A stretch of 64,000 nucleotides of DNA from positions 186,001 through 250,000 of the forward strand of contig NZ_VFPE01000001.1 of the NCBI RefSeq assembly GCF_006783905.1. Reading direction: 5' to 3'. The DNA is from Microbacterium kyungheense (lineage in GTDB: Bacteria > Actinomycetota > Actinomycetes > Actinomycetales > Microbacteriaceae). Shown piece after piece: positions 42,285 through 50,969 of this stretch. Numbering within the stretch: the stretch's first letter is position 1; the number at the start of each line of letters is the position of its first letter. Under the pieces are notes generated by a model, which searched no databases, was not told the origin of the DNA, and saw only the letters and a list, made by a program, of their open reading frames with translations. The translations under genes and the position numbers were made by a program.

Positions 42285-43310
42285 TCACCCTAGAGGGCGC
42301 GCTCGGCCGGACGGCGCGGCCGTGCTGCCGCGCACGACGAGGTGCGTCGCGAGGTCCATGCGGAGCGTATCGGGCGTGACGCCGTCGGCCAGCCGCAGCG
42401 CGAGGCGCGTGGCCTCTTCGCCCATGCGGCGCAGCGGCTGATGGACGGTGGTCAGCTGGGGGCTGACCCAGCGCGACAGCGCGATGTCGTCGTATCCGAC
42501 CACCGACAGGTCGTCGGGTACGCGCAACCCGGCGGCAGAGCCCGCGGCGATCACGCCGAGCGCCTGCAGATCGCTGCCGGCGAAGAACGCCGTGGGCGGG
42601 TCGGCCAGAGCGAGCAGCTCGCGGGCGGCGGTCTCTCCGCCGTCGGGATGGAAGTCGCCGAAGCGGATCAGCTCGGGGTCGATGGGGACACCCGCGGCGT
42701 TCATCGCGGACCGGTAGCCGTCGACGCGCGCCAGTGAGCACATCATGTCCTCGGGCCCGGTGATCGCGGCGATGCGGCGATGCCCGAGCTCGATGAGGTG
42801 ACGGGTCGCCATGAGCCCGCCCGACCAGTTGGCCGATCCCACCGAAGGCACGTCGGGCGACGGATCCCCGGCGGGGTCGATGATCACGAACGGGATGCCG
42901 CGCGAGCGCAGCTTCTCGCGGTATTCGGAGGCGATGTCGCTGAAGACGAGGATCACCCCCGCGGGCCGCCGGCGCAGTACGCCGTCGATCCACTCGGGGC
43001 CCGGCGCGTGGCGGTCGCCGCTCACGGTGAGCACGACCGAGAGGCCGGCGGAGTGCGCGACGTCTTCGACGCCCTCGATGACCTCCATCGACCAGCTGGC
43101 CTCGAGCTCGTGGAAGACGAGCTCGACGAACTCGCTGCGCTGGGCGGCCGTCCGTCGGGTGTAGCCGTGCCGGGCCAGGTGCTCTTCGAGCCGGGCGCGG
43201 GTGGCGGGAGCGACGTCCGTGCGGCCGTTGAGCACCTTCGACATGGTGGCCAGCGACACGCCCGCCTCGGCCGCGATCTCGGCGAGTGTCACGCGCTGCG
43301 AGGCGGTCAT
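42285..43310 (-). CDS. LacI-family regulator linked to the acetyl-xylan esterase
   Basis: This 341-residue regulator begins MTASQRVTLAEIAAEAGVSL with LATMSKVLNGRTDVAPATRA completing the HTH. The sensor domain shows PAGVILVFSDIASEYREKL, HLIELGHRRIAAITGPEDM and LSVVGYDDIALSRWVSPQLT. Its ATG overlaps the esterase stop by ATGA, so the two are translated together. It probably controls the divergent esterase/importer promoters at 44327-44506. Confidence 0.92.
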   Translation of the reverse strand: MTASQRVTLAEIAAEAGVSLATMSKVLNGRTDVAPATRARLEEHLARHGYTRRTAAQRSEFVELVFHELEASWSMEVIEGVEDVAHSAGLSVVLTVSGDRHAPGPEWIDGVLRRRPAGVILVFSDIASEYREKLRSRGIPFVIIDPAGDPSPDVPSVGSANWSGGLMATRHLIELGHRRIAAITGPEDMMCSLARVDGYRSAMNAAGVPIDPELIRFGDFHPDGGETAARELLALADPPTAFFAGSDLQALGVIAAGSAAGLRVPDDLSVVGYDDIALSRWVSPQLTTVHQPLRRMGEEATRLALRLADGVTPDTLRMDLATHLVVRGSTAAPSGRARPLG

Positions 43311-44326
43311 GGTGTGATCGTAGTCCGAAAGTTTCTCCCGCCGGCCGCGGGGCCTGCGGCATCCAGTCTCGCGCGCAGCCACGCGAGCTGACGCTGCCAA
43401 TGCACGCCCTCGCCGCCCTCGTGCCCGTTCCACGCGTACGCGATCACGTCGGCTCCGCCGCGCCAATGGTTCGCGGCGGCGTAGACGCCCGACGGCGGCG
43501 CGATCGTGTCCATGAGCCCTGCGCCGAAGAGTGCGGGCGCCGTGGCGCGACGGGCGAAGTTGACGCCGTCGAGATACGACAGCGTGCGGAACACCTGCTC
43601 GTCGGCGCCGCGGTGCACCGAAAGGTACCGGGCGATCTCCGCGTGCGGATCCGCGTCGGTCAATCCCACCGTGCGGCGCACGTGCGAGAGGATCGGGGCC
43701 GTGGGCAGCGCCCCGACGAGACCGTCCGAGAGCCCCGCCGCGGCGATCGCGATCGCCCCGCCCTGGCTGTTGCCCGTCACCGCGACGCGCGCCGGGTCGA
43801 TCTCGGGCATCGTGCGCACGGCGTCGACCGCTCGCGCCGCGTCGGCGAAGACGCGTCGGTAATAGTGCGCGGCCGGGTCTTCGATGCCGCGGGTGAGGTA
43901 TCCGGATGCCGCGGGCCCGGCTCCGTGCGGGTCAGGCGTGCTTCCGCCCGTGCCCCAGGTCGCGCCCTGGCCGCGCGTATCGACGATGAGCTGTGCGAAT
44001 CCGGCCGCGGGCCAGTGCAGGCGTTCGAACGGCAGGCCGCGGCCGCGACCGTAGCCGACGAACTCGACGACCGCGGGAAGCGGGCCGTCGGCGCCGCGGG
44101 GGAGCACGAGCCACGCGCTGATGGGGTCGCCGGCGTAGCCGGGGAACACCACGTCGTCGACATCGACGAGGGTGAGGCCCGAGTCGACGGGAACGCGCCG
44201 GATGGCGGCATCCACGGCCCGTGAGCTCGCGAGCGTCTCGCCCCAGAAGGCGTCGAAGTCGTCGGGCTCGGCGACTTCGGGCCGATAGGAAGCGAGCTCG
44301 GGCTCGGAGAGGTCGAATCTGGCCAT
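43307..44326 (-). CDS. Acetyl-xylan esterase / cephalosporin-C deacetylase, CE7
   Basis: This 339-residue alpha/beta hydrolase removes acetyl groups from xylo-oligosaccharides. It begins MARFDLSEPELASYRP and EPDDFDAFWGETL, the usual AXE1 N-terminus. The catalytic triad is complete and well spaced: Ser187 in GNSQGG, Asp273 in GLMDTIAPP and His302 in WNGHEGGEG. The RGQGATWG oxyanion segment is present. No signal peptide, so it acts in the cytoplasm. GAAGGAG precedes ATG 44326. It is divergent from the importer at 44507 and coupled to the LacI gene downstream. Confidence 0.94.
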   Translation of the reverse strand: MARFDLSEPELASYRPEVAEPDDFDAFWGETLASSRAVDAAIRRVPVDSGLTLVDVDDVVFPGYAGDPISAWLVLPRGADGPLPAVVEFVGYGRGRGLPFERLHWPAAGFAQLIVDTRGQGATWGTGGSTPDPHGAGPAASGYLTRGIEDPAAHYYRRVFADAARAVDAVRTMPEIDPARVAVTGNSQGGAIAIAAAGLSDGLVGALPTAPILSHVRRTVGLTDADPHAEIARYLSVHRGADEQVFRTLSYLDGVNFARRATAPALFGAGLMDTIAPPSGVYAAANHWRGGADVIAYAWNGHEGGEGVHWQRQLAWLRARLDAAGPAAGGRNFRTTITP

Positions 44327-44354
44327 CGGGCGACTGCTCCTTCGCGGGTCGTGA

Positions 44355-44425
44355 TGAAAACGTTGTCGTCGCCGACGAAATGTCGAATGAAAACGTTGAC
44401 ATCGAGTGCGGAGCCACACTACCGT
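44355..44425. promoter_or_regulatory. Twin LacI operators and importer promoter
   Basis: TGAAAACGTTG occurs at 44355-44365 and again at 44388-44398, 33 bases (about three turns) apart. The second copy overlaps the -35 TTGACA (44396-44401); the -10 TACCGT is at 44420-44425 with an 18-base spacer. The same operator/-35 arrangement occurs at 40058-40073. The leader to ATG 44507 is about 75 bases. Confidence 0.75.
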
Positions 44426-44506
44426 CATCGTGTATCGAAGCGGAAGACGAAACTTTCGCAACGCTCGAGGCGGACGAGTCGCCTCCGGACAGTCGCGAGG
44501 GAGCGC

Positions 44507-45526
44507 ATGTCGGTCAACAGCAACGTCGTCGTCGCAGAGGCGGTGGAACTGCGCTCAGAGGTCGATGAGTCCCCGCAGCCGTCGCGGCGCCGGCCCACGC
44601 AGCGCCGTCGCAGGGCGTCGGCGCGCACCACCTGGCGCAAAGCGCTCAAGAAGGACTGGCGGCTCTACACCCTGCTCGTCCTGCCCGTCGTCTTCCTGCT
44701 GATCTTCCGTTACATCCCGATGGCGGGCAACGTGATCGCCTTCCGCCGCTTCCGGCCCGGCGGCTCGATGTTCGGCGACGAGTGGGTCGGTCTGCGCTAC
44801 GTCGAGCTGTTCATCAACGACCCGACGTTCTGGCGTGCCTTCTGGAACACGCTGATCCTCGGCGGCCTCACGCTTCTCATCGTGTTCCCGCTGCCGATCG
44901 TGCTGGCGCTCATGTTCAACGAACTGCGTTCGCACCGGTTCAAGCGGGTGGCCCAGTCGATCTCTTACCTGCCGCACTTCATGTCGATCGTCATCGTCGC
45001 CGGCATGGTGCTGCAGCTCACCGCGCTGAAGGGCTCCATCAACCAGACGATCGAGTTCTTCGGCGGCGAAGCCATCCCGTTCATGCAGCTGCCTCAGTGG
45101 TTCCCGACGATCTACGTGGGCTCCGAGATCTGGCAGACCGTCGGATGGGGGACGATCCTCTACCTCGCCGCGCTCACCACGATCGACCCGCAGCTGTACG
45201 AGGCGGCGCGCATCGACGGAGCCAACCGCTGGCAGCAGATCTGGCATGTGACGCTGCCCGGCATCCGGCCCACGATGATCGTGCTGCTCATCCTGAACAT
45301 CGGCACGTTCATGGCCGTCGGCTTCGAGAAGATCCTGCTGCTGTACAACCCGCTGCTGTACCCGACCGCCGACGTCATCTCGACGTACCTGTACCGGGTC
45401 GGCATCATCTCGAGCAACTTCTCGTACGCCACGGCCATCGGCCTGTTCGAGTCGCTCATCGGGCTGGCGCTGATCCTGACCGCCAACGCGATCTCGCGTC
45501 GAACCGTGGGGACGAGCCTGTGGTGA
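44507..45526 (+). CDS. ABC transporter permease, LplB type
   Basis: This 339-residue permease has a long basic N-terminus (RRRPTQRRRRASARTTWRKA), then KKDWRLYTLLVLPVVFLLIF and six membrane segments. FKRVAQSISYLPHFMSIVIV and the EAA loop IDPQLYEAARIDGANRWQQI are typical of the LplB group that imports decorated oligosaccharides (rhamnogalacturonides, xylo-oligomers). GAGGGAGCGC precedes the ATG. Confidence 0.93.
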   Translation: MSVNSNVVVAEAVELRSEVDESPQPSRRRPTQRRRRASARTTWRKALKKDWRLYTLLVLPVVFLLIFRYIPMAGNVIAFRRFRPGGSMFGDEWVGLRYVELFINDPTFWRAFWNTLILGGLTLLIVFPLPIVLALMFNELRSHRFKRVAQSISYLPHFMSIVIVAGMVLQLTALKGSINQTIEFFGGEAIPFMQLPQWFPTIYVGSEIWQTVGWGTILYLAALTTIDPQLYEAARIDGANRWQQIWHVTLPGIRPTMIVLLILNIGTFMAVGFEKILLLYNPLLYPTADVISTYLYRVGIISSNFSYATAIGLFESLIGLALILTANAISRRTVGTSLW

Positions 45527-46470
45527 CCGAAAGCCTCCGCACCGCCCCGCGGCGCATGTCCGACCGGATCTTCCGCCCGGCCAAGCAGTCCGGCATCAAG
45601 GATTCGCGCAGCTACACGGTGTTCCGCATCGTCAACGGCGTGCTCATCGTCGCGCTGTGCTTCCTGACCCTCTACCCGTTCCTCAACGTGGTCGCGCAGG
45701 CGTTCAGCTCCGAGGCGTACATCAACTCGGGGCAGGTGAACCTCATCCCCAAGGGCTTCAACGTCACGACTTTCGGCTATGTCATGGGTGACCCGATGTT
45801 CTGGCGGAACTACGGCAACACGGTGCTCTACACGGTCGTCGCCACCGCGATCGCCATGGTGCTCACGACCTCGTTCGCCTACGCGCTGTCGAAGAAGCAC
45901 CTGAAGGGGCGCGCGTTCTTCATCGGCATCGCGGTGTTCACGATGTTCTTCAACGGTGGGCTGATCCCGAACTACATCCTGATCAACGAGCTCGGCTTCA
46001 AGAACACGCTGTGGGCCATCGTGATCCCCAATGCGATCAGCGTCTTCAACCTGCTCGTCATGAAGTCGTTCTTCGAGGGCTTCCCCGAAGATCTCGAAGA
46101 GGCCGCCGCGATCGACGGCCTGACGACCTACGGCATCCTGTGGAAGATCGTGCTGCCGCTGAGCAAGGCGGTCATCGCCACGATGGTGCTCTTCTACGCG
46201 GTGTCGTTCTGGAACTCGTGGTTCGCCGCCTTCCTGTACATGGACAAGGCCGAGCTGTATCCCGTCACCGTCTACCTGCGCAATCTGCTCGCCGCCGCGT
46301 CGAGCACCGAGTCGCTCGGGGCGGGGGCCGCCAGCGGCGACGCGACGCAGGTCGCGGCGAACGTCAAGGCCGTCACGATGCTCCTGACGGTGCTGCCGAT
46401 CGTCTGCCTCTACCCGTTCATCCAGAAGTACTTCGTGTCGGGCGTGATGCTCGGCTCGGTGAAGCAGTAA
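45523..46470 (+). CDS. ABC transporter permease, LplC/YtcP type
   Basis: This 315-residue permease begins at GTG 45523, overlapping the previous stop as GTGA. It has LTLYPFLNVVAQAFSSEAYI, FFNGGLIPNYILINELG, the EAA loop FPEDLEEAAAIDGLTTYG and a C-terminal KYFVSGVMLGSVKQ, which is the standard end of this family. It forms a heterodimer with the product at 44507. Confidence 0.93.
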   Translation: MTESLRTAPRRMSDRIFRPAKQSGIKDSRSYTVFRIVNGVLIVALCFLTLYPFLNVVAQAFSSEAYINSGQVNLIPKGFNVTTFGYVMGDPMFWRNYGNTVLYTVVATAIAMVLTTSFAYALSKKHLKGRAFFIGIAVFTMFFNGGLIPNYILINELGFKNTLWAIVIPNAISVFNLLVMKSFFEGFPEDLEEAAAIDGLTTYGILWKIVLPLSKAVIATMVLFYAVSFWNSWFAAFLYMDKAELYPVTVYLRNLLAAASSTESLGAGAASGDATQVAANVKAVTMLLTVLPIVCLYPFIQKYFVSGVMLGSVKQ

Positions 46471-46493
46471 CCCCCCCCACGAAAGGAAATCCC

Positions 46494-48167
46494 ATGACAC
46501 AGCACATGCGACGGAGCGTGCTGCTCGCGGGCGCCGTGCTCGCCGCGGGCGCGCTCGTCCTCAGCGGTTGCGACTCCGGCGGCACCGGCGCCGACGGCGA
46601 CGACAAGGCCGCGGCGGAGTTCGACTTCACCGGCAAGGACGTCGGCGCGATGGAGGACTACGGCGTCGGCGACACGTTCACGGCGACCGAACCGCTCGAG
46701 TTCGGCCTGTTCTACCGCGACCACCCGAACTATCCGTACAACAAGGACTGGCTGTTCCTCACCGAGCTGGAGAAGAACCAGAAGGTCACGTTCGACATCA
46801 CCTCGGCACCGCTGAACGAGTGGGACCAGCGCAAGTCGCTCGTGATCGGCGCGGGCGACGCCCCTGAGATCATCTCGGTCACCTATCCCGGCCAGGAGGT
46901 GCCCTTCGTCGCCGGCGGCGCGATCCTCGCGGCGAGCGACTTCGTGCAGTACATGCCCAACTACATGGACAAGGTCGAGAAGTGGCAGCTCGAGCCCGAC
47001 CTCGACCAGCTGCGTCAGGAGGACGGCAAGTACTACCTGTTCCCCGGCTTCCGCGAGGAGCCGCGGCCGGAGTATACGTTCGCCGTCCGGTCCGACGTCT
47101 GGGAGGAGCTCGGGCTGAGCTTGGAGCCCGCGACCTTCGACGAGTTCGCCGACGATCTGCGTGCCGTGAAGAAGGCGTACCCCGACGTGTACCCCATGAC
47201 CGATCGCTGGTCGGCCAACGGCCCGCTCGAAGGCACACTCGGGTTCGTATCGCCGAACTTCGGCACCCAGGCCGGGTGGGGTTTCGGCCAGGGCCTGACG
47301 TGGAACGGCGACGAGTTCGTCTACACCGGCGCGACCGACGAGTACAAGGACCTCGTGGAGTTCTACGCCGGGCTGGTCGAGGACGGGCTGCTCGACCCCG
47401 AGGCCGTCACCCAGGACGACGATCAGGCCAAGCAGAAGGTGGCGTCGGGCCAGGCTCTGTCGGTCGGGACGAACAACCAGGAGATCATCGGCTACCGCCA
47501 GACGCTCAAGGACCTCGGCACCGACGGCGACCTCGCGATGATCCGCGTGCCCGCCGGCCCCGCCGGCGACAATTTCCAGGCCGGTCAGCGTCTGGTGAGC
47601 GGCTTCATGCTGTCGTCCGAGGTGCAGGAGTCCGAGCACTTCAAGGCACTGCTGCAGTTCCTCGACTGGCTCTACTACTCCGACGAGGGACTCGAGTTCG
47701 CGAAGTGGGGCGTCGAAGGAGAGACCTACACCAAGGACGCCGACGGCAAGCGGGTGCTCGATCCGGGGATCACCGCAATGGGCCTCAACGCGGGTGCGCC
47801 GAAGAACCTCCAGACGGACTACGGGTTCTCGAACGGCGTCTGGACACTGGTCCACGGCTCGTCGGTCGACCTCGACCGCTCGATGCTGCCCGAAGAGGCG
47901 CTCGACTTCGTCGAGGCGATGTCGACCAAGAAGGTGCTCGACCTCCCGCCGCCCGCTCCGCTGAACGAGGTCGAACGCGAGCAGGTGTCGCTGTACCAGT
48001 CGGCGCTGAAGGACCATGTGTGGCAGAACACGGCGGCCTTCATCCTCGGCCAGCGCTCGATGGACGAGTGGGACACGTATGTGTCCGAGCTCGAGGGCAT
48101 GAACATGACGCAGTACATCGACATCGTCAACGAGGCGCAGAAGCGCTACGTCGAGGCCAACGGCTGA
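46494..48167 (+). CDS. Extracellular oligosaccharide-binding lipoprotein (LplA type)
   Basis: This 557-residue binding protein has a signal ending in the lipobox LSGC (Cys about 25). The large LplA-like fold shows FGLFYRDHPNYPYNKDWLFL, APEIISVTYPGQEVPFVAGG, KYYLFPGFREEPRPEYTFAV and a C-terminal YIDIVNEAQKRYVEANG. It follows the two permeases after GAAAGGAAA. Its size and context fit a decorated hemicellulose oligosaccharide as ligand. A 17-bp hairpin follows the gene. Confidence 0.92.
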   Translation: MTQHMRRSVLLAGAVLAAGALVLSGCDSGGTGADGDDKAAAEFDFTGKDVGAMEDYGVGDTFTATEPLEFGLFYRDHPNYPYNKDWLFLTELEKNQKVTFDITSAPLNEWDQRKSLVIGAGDAPEIISVTYPGQEVPFVAGGAILAASDFVQYMPNYMDKVEKWQLEPDLDQLRQEDGKYYLFPGFREEPRPEYTFAVRSDVWEELGLSLEPATFDEFADDLRAVKKAYPDVYPMTDRWSANGPLEGTLGFVSPNFGTQAGWGFGQGLTWNGDEFVYTGATDEYKDLVEFYAGLVEDGLLDPEAVTQDDDQAKQKVASGQALSVGTNNQEIIGYRQTLKDLGTDGDLAMIRVPAGPAGDNFQAGQRLVSGFMLSSEVQESEHFKALLQFLDWLYYSDEGLEFAKWGVEGETYTKDADGKRVLDPGITAMGLNAGAPKNLQTDYGFSNGVWTLVHGSSVDLDRSMLPEEALDFVEAMSTKKVLDLPPPAPLNEVEREQVSLYQSALKDHVWQNTAAFILGQRSMDEWDTYVSELEGMNMTQYIDIVNEAQKRYVEANG

Positions 48168-48182
48168 CCTGCTGGACTGATC

Positions 48183-48229
48183 GGATGCCGCGACCGCGGG
48201 CTCCCCGGAGCGCCGTGGTCGTGGCATCC
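48183..48229 (+). other. Stable intercistronic hairpin after the binding-protein gene
   Basis: GGATGCCGCGACCGCGG (48183-48199) pairs with CCGTGGTCGTGGCATCC (48213-48229) as a 17-bp RNA stem with two G-U pairs and a 13-base loop. There is no T-run. Such hairpins after binding-protein genes often protect the upstream mRNA and lower downstream expression. Confidence 0.6.
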
Positions 48230-48253
48230 ACCTCTCTGGAGACTCTTCGCATC

Positions 48254-50278
48254 GTGACCCTTCCCGCACTGTCCAAGATCCCTTACGGCGGCGACTACAA
48301 CCCCGAGCAGTGGGGCGAGGAGGTGTGGGAGGCGGACTACCGCGCGTTCGACCTCGCGCACATCGACCTCGTCACCGTGGGGGTGTTCTCGTGGGCGCTC
48401 ACCCAGCCCGACGAGGACACCTACGACCTCTCGACGCTGGAACGGATCATCGACCGTGCGCACGCGGAGGGCCGCAAGGTGTGCCTCGCGACCGGCACGG
48501 GGGCGGTCCCGCCGTGGCTCGCCCACCGGCATCCGGACGTGTGCCGCACCGACTTCGAGGGCCGGCGGCACATGTACGGCGGGCGGCACAACGCGTGCGC
48601 GTCGTCGCCGACGTACCGGCGGATGTCGGCCGCGGTCGCGGGACGCATCGCCGAGCGATTCGGCGATCATCCCGCCGTCGTCGCATGGCATGTCAACAAC
48701 GAGTACGGCGGACAGTGCTACTGCGACCTGTGCGCGGGCGAGTTCCGGGTGTGGCTGCGCGAGCGCTACGCCACGCTCGACCGCCTGAACGACGCCTGGA
48801 ATGCGGACTTCTGGTCGCACCGGTTCACGGACTGGGATCAGGTCGTGCCGCCGAACATGCTGTCTGAGCACTGGCGCGGACCGAACCACACCGCGTTCCA
48901 AGGCATCACGCTCGACTACCTGCGGTTCAACAGCGACAACCTGCTGCGGTCCTTCCGGGACGAGAAGCAGGCGATCCGGCAGTTCTCGACGCTTCCGGTG
49001 ACGACGAACATGATGGGCATCTACCGCCACCTCGACTACCACCGGTGGGCGCCGCACCTCGACTTCGCCTCGTGGGACAACTATCCGACGGACGGCTCGC
49101 CGGTCTCGCGCATGGCGCTCTCGCACGGCCTCATGCGGGGGCTCAAGGACGGTCAGCCCTTCTGGCTCATGGAGCAGACGCCGACCATGACCGCAACCCG
49201 CGATTTCAACCCCGTCAAGCGGCCCGGCGTGATGCGGCTGTGGTCGTGGCAGGCCGTCGCGCATGGCGCGGACTCCGTGCTGTTCTTCCAGTTGCGTCAG
49301 AGCCGGGGCGCGTCCGAGAAGTACCACGGCGCCGTGCTCAACCACGCGGGCCGCACCGACACCCGTGCGTTCGGCGAGGTCGCGGCGCTCGGCGCCGAGC
49401 TGGAGCGGGTGGGCGATCGGCTGCTGGGCGGCCGGACGCCGGCGCGCGTCGCGCTGCTGTTCGACTGGGACTCATGGTGGGCGCTGGAGATGACCGACGG
49501 TCACAGTCGCGCGGTCGGCTACGAGCAGCAGCTCGTGGCGTACCACGAGGCTCTGTGGCAGGCGGGTGCCCTCGTCGATGTGGTGCCCGCGACCGCGGAC
49601 CTCGCGGACTATGACGTCGTGATCGCGCCACTGCTGCACATGGTGAAGGGCTCGATCGCCGAGCGGCTCGAAGACGTCGCCCGCCGCGGCGGCACCGTGG
49701 TGACCACGGTCATGTCGGGGCTGGTGGACGAGGACGACAATGCCTTCCTCGCCGACGTGCCCGGGCCGCTCGGCGCGCTGTGCGGCATCCGCGTCGACGA
49801 GACCGACTCGCTGCCGCCCACCGTGGCGAACACGATCGCGCTCGGCATGCCGGGCGAGGATCCGGTGCACGTCGACGCGCGGCACGTCTTCGACCTCGTG
49901 ATCCCGCAGGGCGCGACCACCGTCGGCGTCTACGGCCGCGAGTTCTACGCCGGAACGGCGGCCGTGACGCGCCACGCGTTCGGCGAGGGCTCCGCCTGGT
50001 ACGTCGGCACCGTGCTCGATCAGGCCGGCGTCGACTGGGTCGTGCGCCGCGTCCTGGCCGAGCACGACCTGCTCGGCCCATTCGCAGATGTGCCCGATCT
50101 CGAGCACACCGCCCGCGTCGTCGACGGTCGCAGGTACGAGTTCGTGCTGAACCACGGTGCGAGCGACGTGGAGGTGCCGTCGCCCTTCGCGGGGACGGAC
50201 GTCCTCACCGGCCGGGAGCTCACGTCCGGCGACCCGCTGCGGCTGGCGGTCGCCGGTGTCGTGGTGATCGAGGTGTGA
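48254..50278 (+). CDS. Beta-galactosidase, GH42
   Basis: This 674-residue retaining enzyme hydrolyses beta-galactosides, probably galactosyl groups on imported oligosaccharides. The start has IPYGGDYNPEQWGEEVW, typical of GH42. The acid/base glutamate is in HVNNEYGGQCYC (Glu150) and the nucleophile in WLMEQTPTMT (Glu307). The zinc-type cysteines YCDLCAGEF are present. A trimerisation domain (YDVVIAPLLHMVKG) and a C-terminal small beta domain follow. GTG 48254 is chosen for the conserved start and GGAGA upstream. No signal peptide. It follows the importer genes in the same direction. Confidence 0.94.
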   Translation: MTLPALSKIPYGGDYNPEQWGEEVWEADYRAFDLAHIDLVTVGVFSWALTQPDEDTYDLSTLERIIDRAHAEGRKVCLATGTGAVPPWLAHRHPDVCRTDFEGRRHMYGGRHNACASSPTYRRMSAAVAGRIAERFGDHPAVVAWHVNNEYGGQCYCDLCAGEFRVWLRERYATLDRLNDAWNADFWSHRFTDWDQVVPPNMLSEHWRGPNHTAFQGITLDYLRFNSDNLLRSFRDEKQAIRQFSTLPVTTNMMGIYRHLDYHRWAPHLDFASWDNYPTDGSPVSRMALSHGLMRGLKDGQPFWLMEQTPTMTATRDFNPVKRPGVMRLWSWQAVAHGADSVLFFQLRQSRGASEKYHGAVLNHAGRTDTRAFGEVAALGAELERVGDRLLGGRTPARVALLFDWDSWWALEMTDGHSRAVGYEQQLVAYHEALWQAGALVDVVPATADLADYDVVIAPLLHMVKGSIAERLEDVARRGGTVVTTVMSGLVDEDDNAFLADVPGPLGALCGIRVDETDSLPPTVANTIALGMPGEDPVHVDARHVFDLVIPQGATTVGVYGREFYAGTAAVTRHAFGEGSAWYVGTVLDQAGVDWVVRRVLAEHDLLGPFADVPDLEHTARVVDGRRYEFVLNHGASDVEVPSPFAGTDVLTGRELTSGDPLRLAVAGVVVIEV

Positions 50279-50285
50279 GGGCAGG

Positions 50286-50969
50286 ATGGACACGATGAAC
50301 GAGTCGACGCCCCGCCGCACGGGAGCCCTGGGGCGGGTGACCGGCGCGATCTACTGGTTCGTGCTGGTGGAACTGTGCTTCCTGCTGGCGGCCTCGCCGG
50401 GACTCGTCGGCATCCTTCTGCTGGAGCGGGACGCGAGCAACCTGCCGCTGTACGCGCTGTGCCTCGTGCCGCTCGGCCCGGCGTTCTCGGCGGCGATGTC
50501 GGCGATCGCGGCGCGCTCCGACGAGCTCTCGGTGTGGCCCCGATTCTGGCGCTCATACGCGCGCAACGTCGTCGACGTGCTCTGGGTGTGGGTGCCCGCG
50601 CTCGTCGCCGCGACGGTGCTGGGCACGACGGTCGCGTTCGCGGGCTCCGCCGGGATCCAGACGTTCTTCGTCGTCGTGGCGGTCGTCCTCCTGGTCGTGC
50701 TGGCGGTGTGGGCGTCGCACGCCCTCGTCATCGCGTCGTTCTTCTCGTTCCGCGCACGCGATGTCGCGCGCCTCGCGCTGTACTACGTGGCGGCACGACC
50801 GCTCGTGAGCCTCGGCGCCCTGTCGTACCTCGTGCTCGCCGCGGCTCTCGTCGCGTTCACCTCGGACTGGGTGCTCGCCCTGACGGCGGTGTTCTTCGCC
50901 GCCGTCGCCGTGGTGAATGCCCGTCCCCTGGACCGCGACCTGCGCGCCCGGTTCGTGAGCGCTCAGTAG
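50286..50969 (+). CDS. DUF624 (YesL-like) membrane protein
   Basis: This 227-residue protein has five to six membrane segments and the DUF624 pattern: FVLVELCFLLAASPGLVGIL near the N-terminus, PLGPAFSAAMSAI, and FWRSYARNVVDVLWVWVPAL. YesL-type proteins commonly accompany LplB/LplC importers, as here; their exact role is unknown. Its end overlaps the end of the convergent GH67 gene by 7 bases. Confidence 0.88.
   Translation: MDTMNESTPRRTGALGRVTGAIYWFVLVELCFLLAASPGLVGILLLERDASNLPLYALCLVPLGPAFSAAMSAIAARSDELSVWPRFWRSYARNVVDVLWVWVPALVAATVLGTTVAFAGSAGIQTFFVVVAVVLLVVLAVWASHALVIASFFSFRARDVARLALYYVAARPLVSLGALSYLVLAAALVAFTSDWVLALTAVFFAAVAVVNARPLDRDLRARFVSAQ

Noticed and set aside
46982-50278. A 1,098-codon frame fused to GH42
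   Set aside because: The upstream part is an Arg/Gly-rich shadow of the binding-protein gene; the enzyme starts at GTG 48254.
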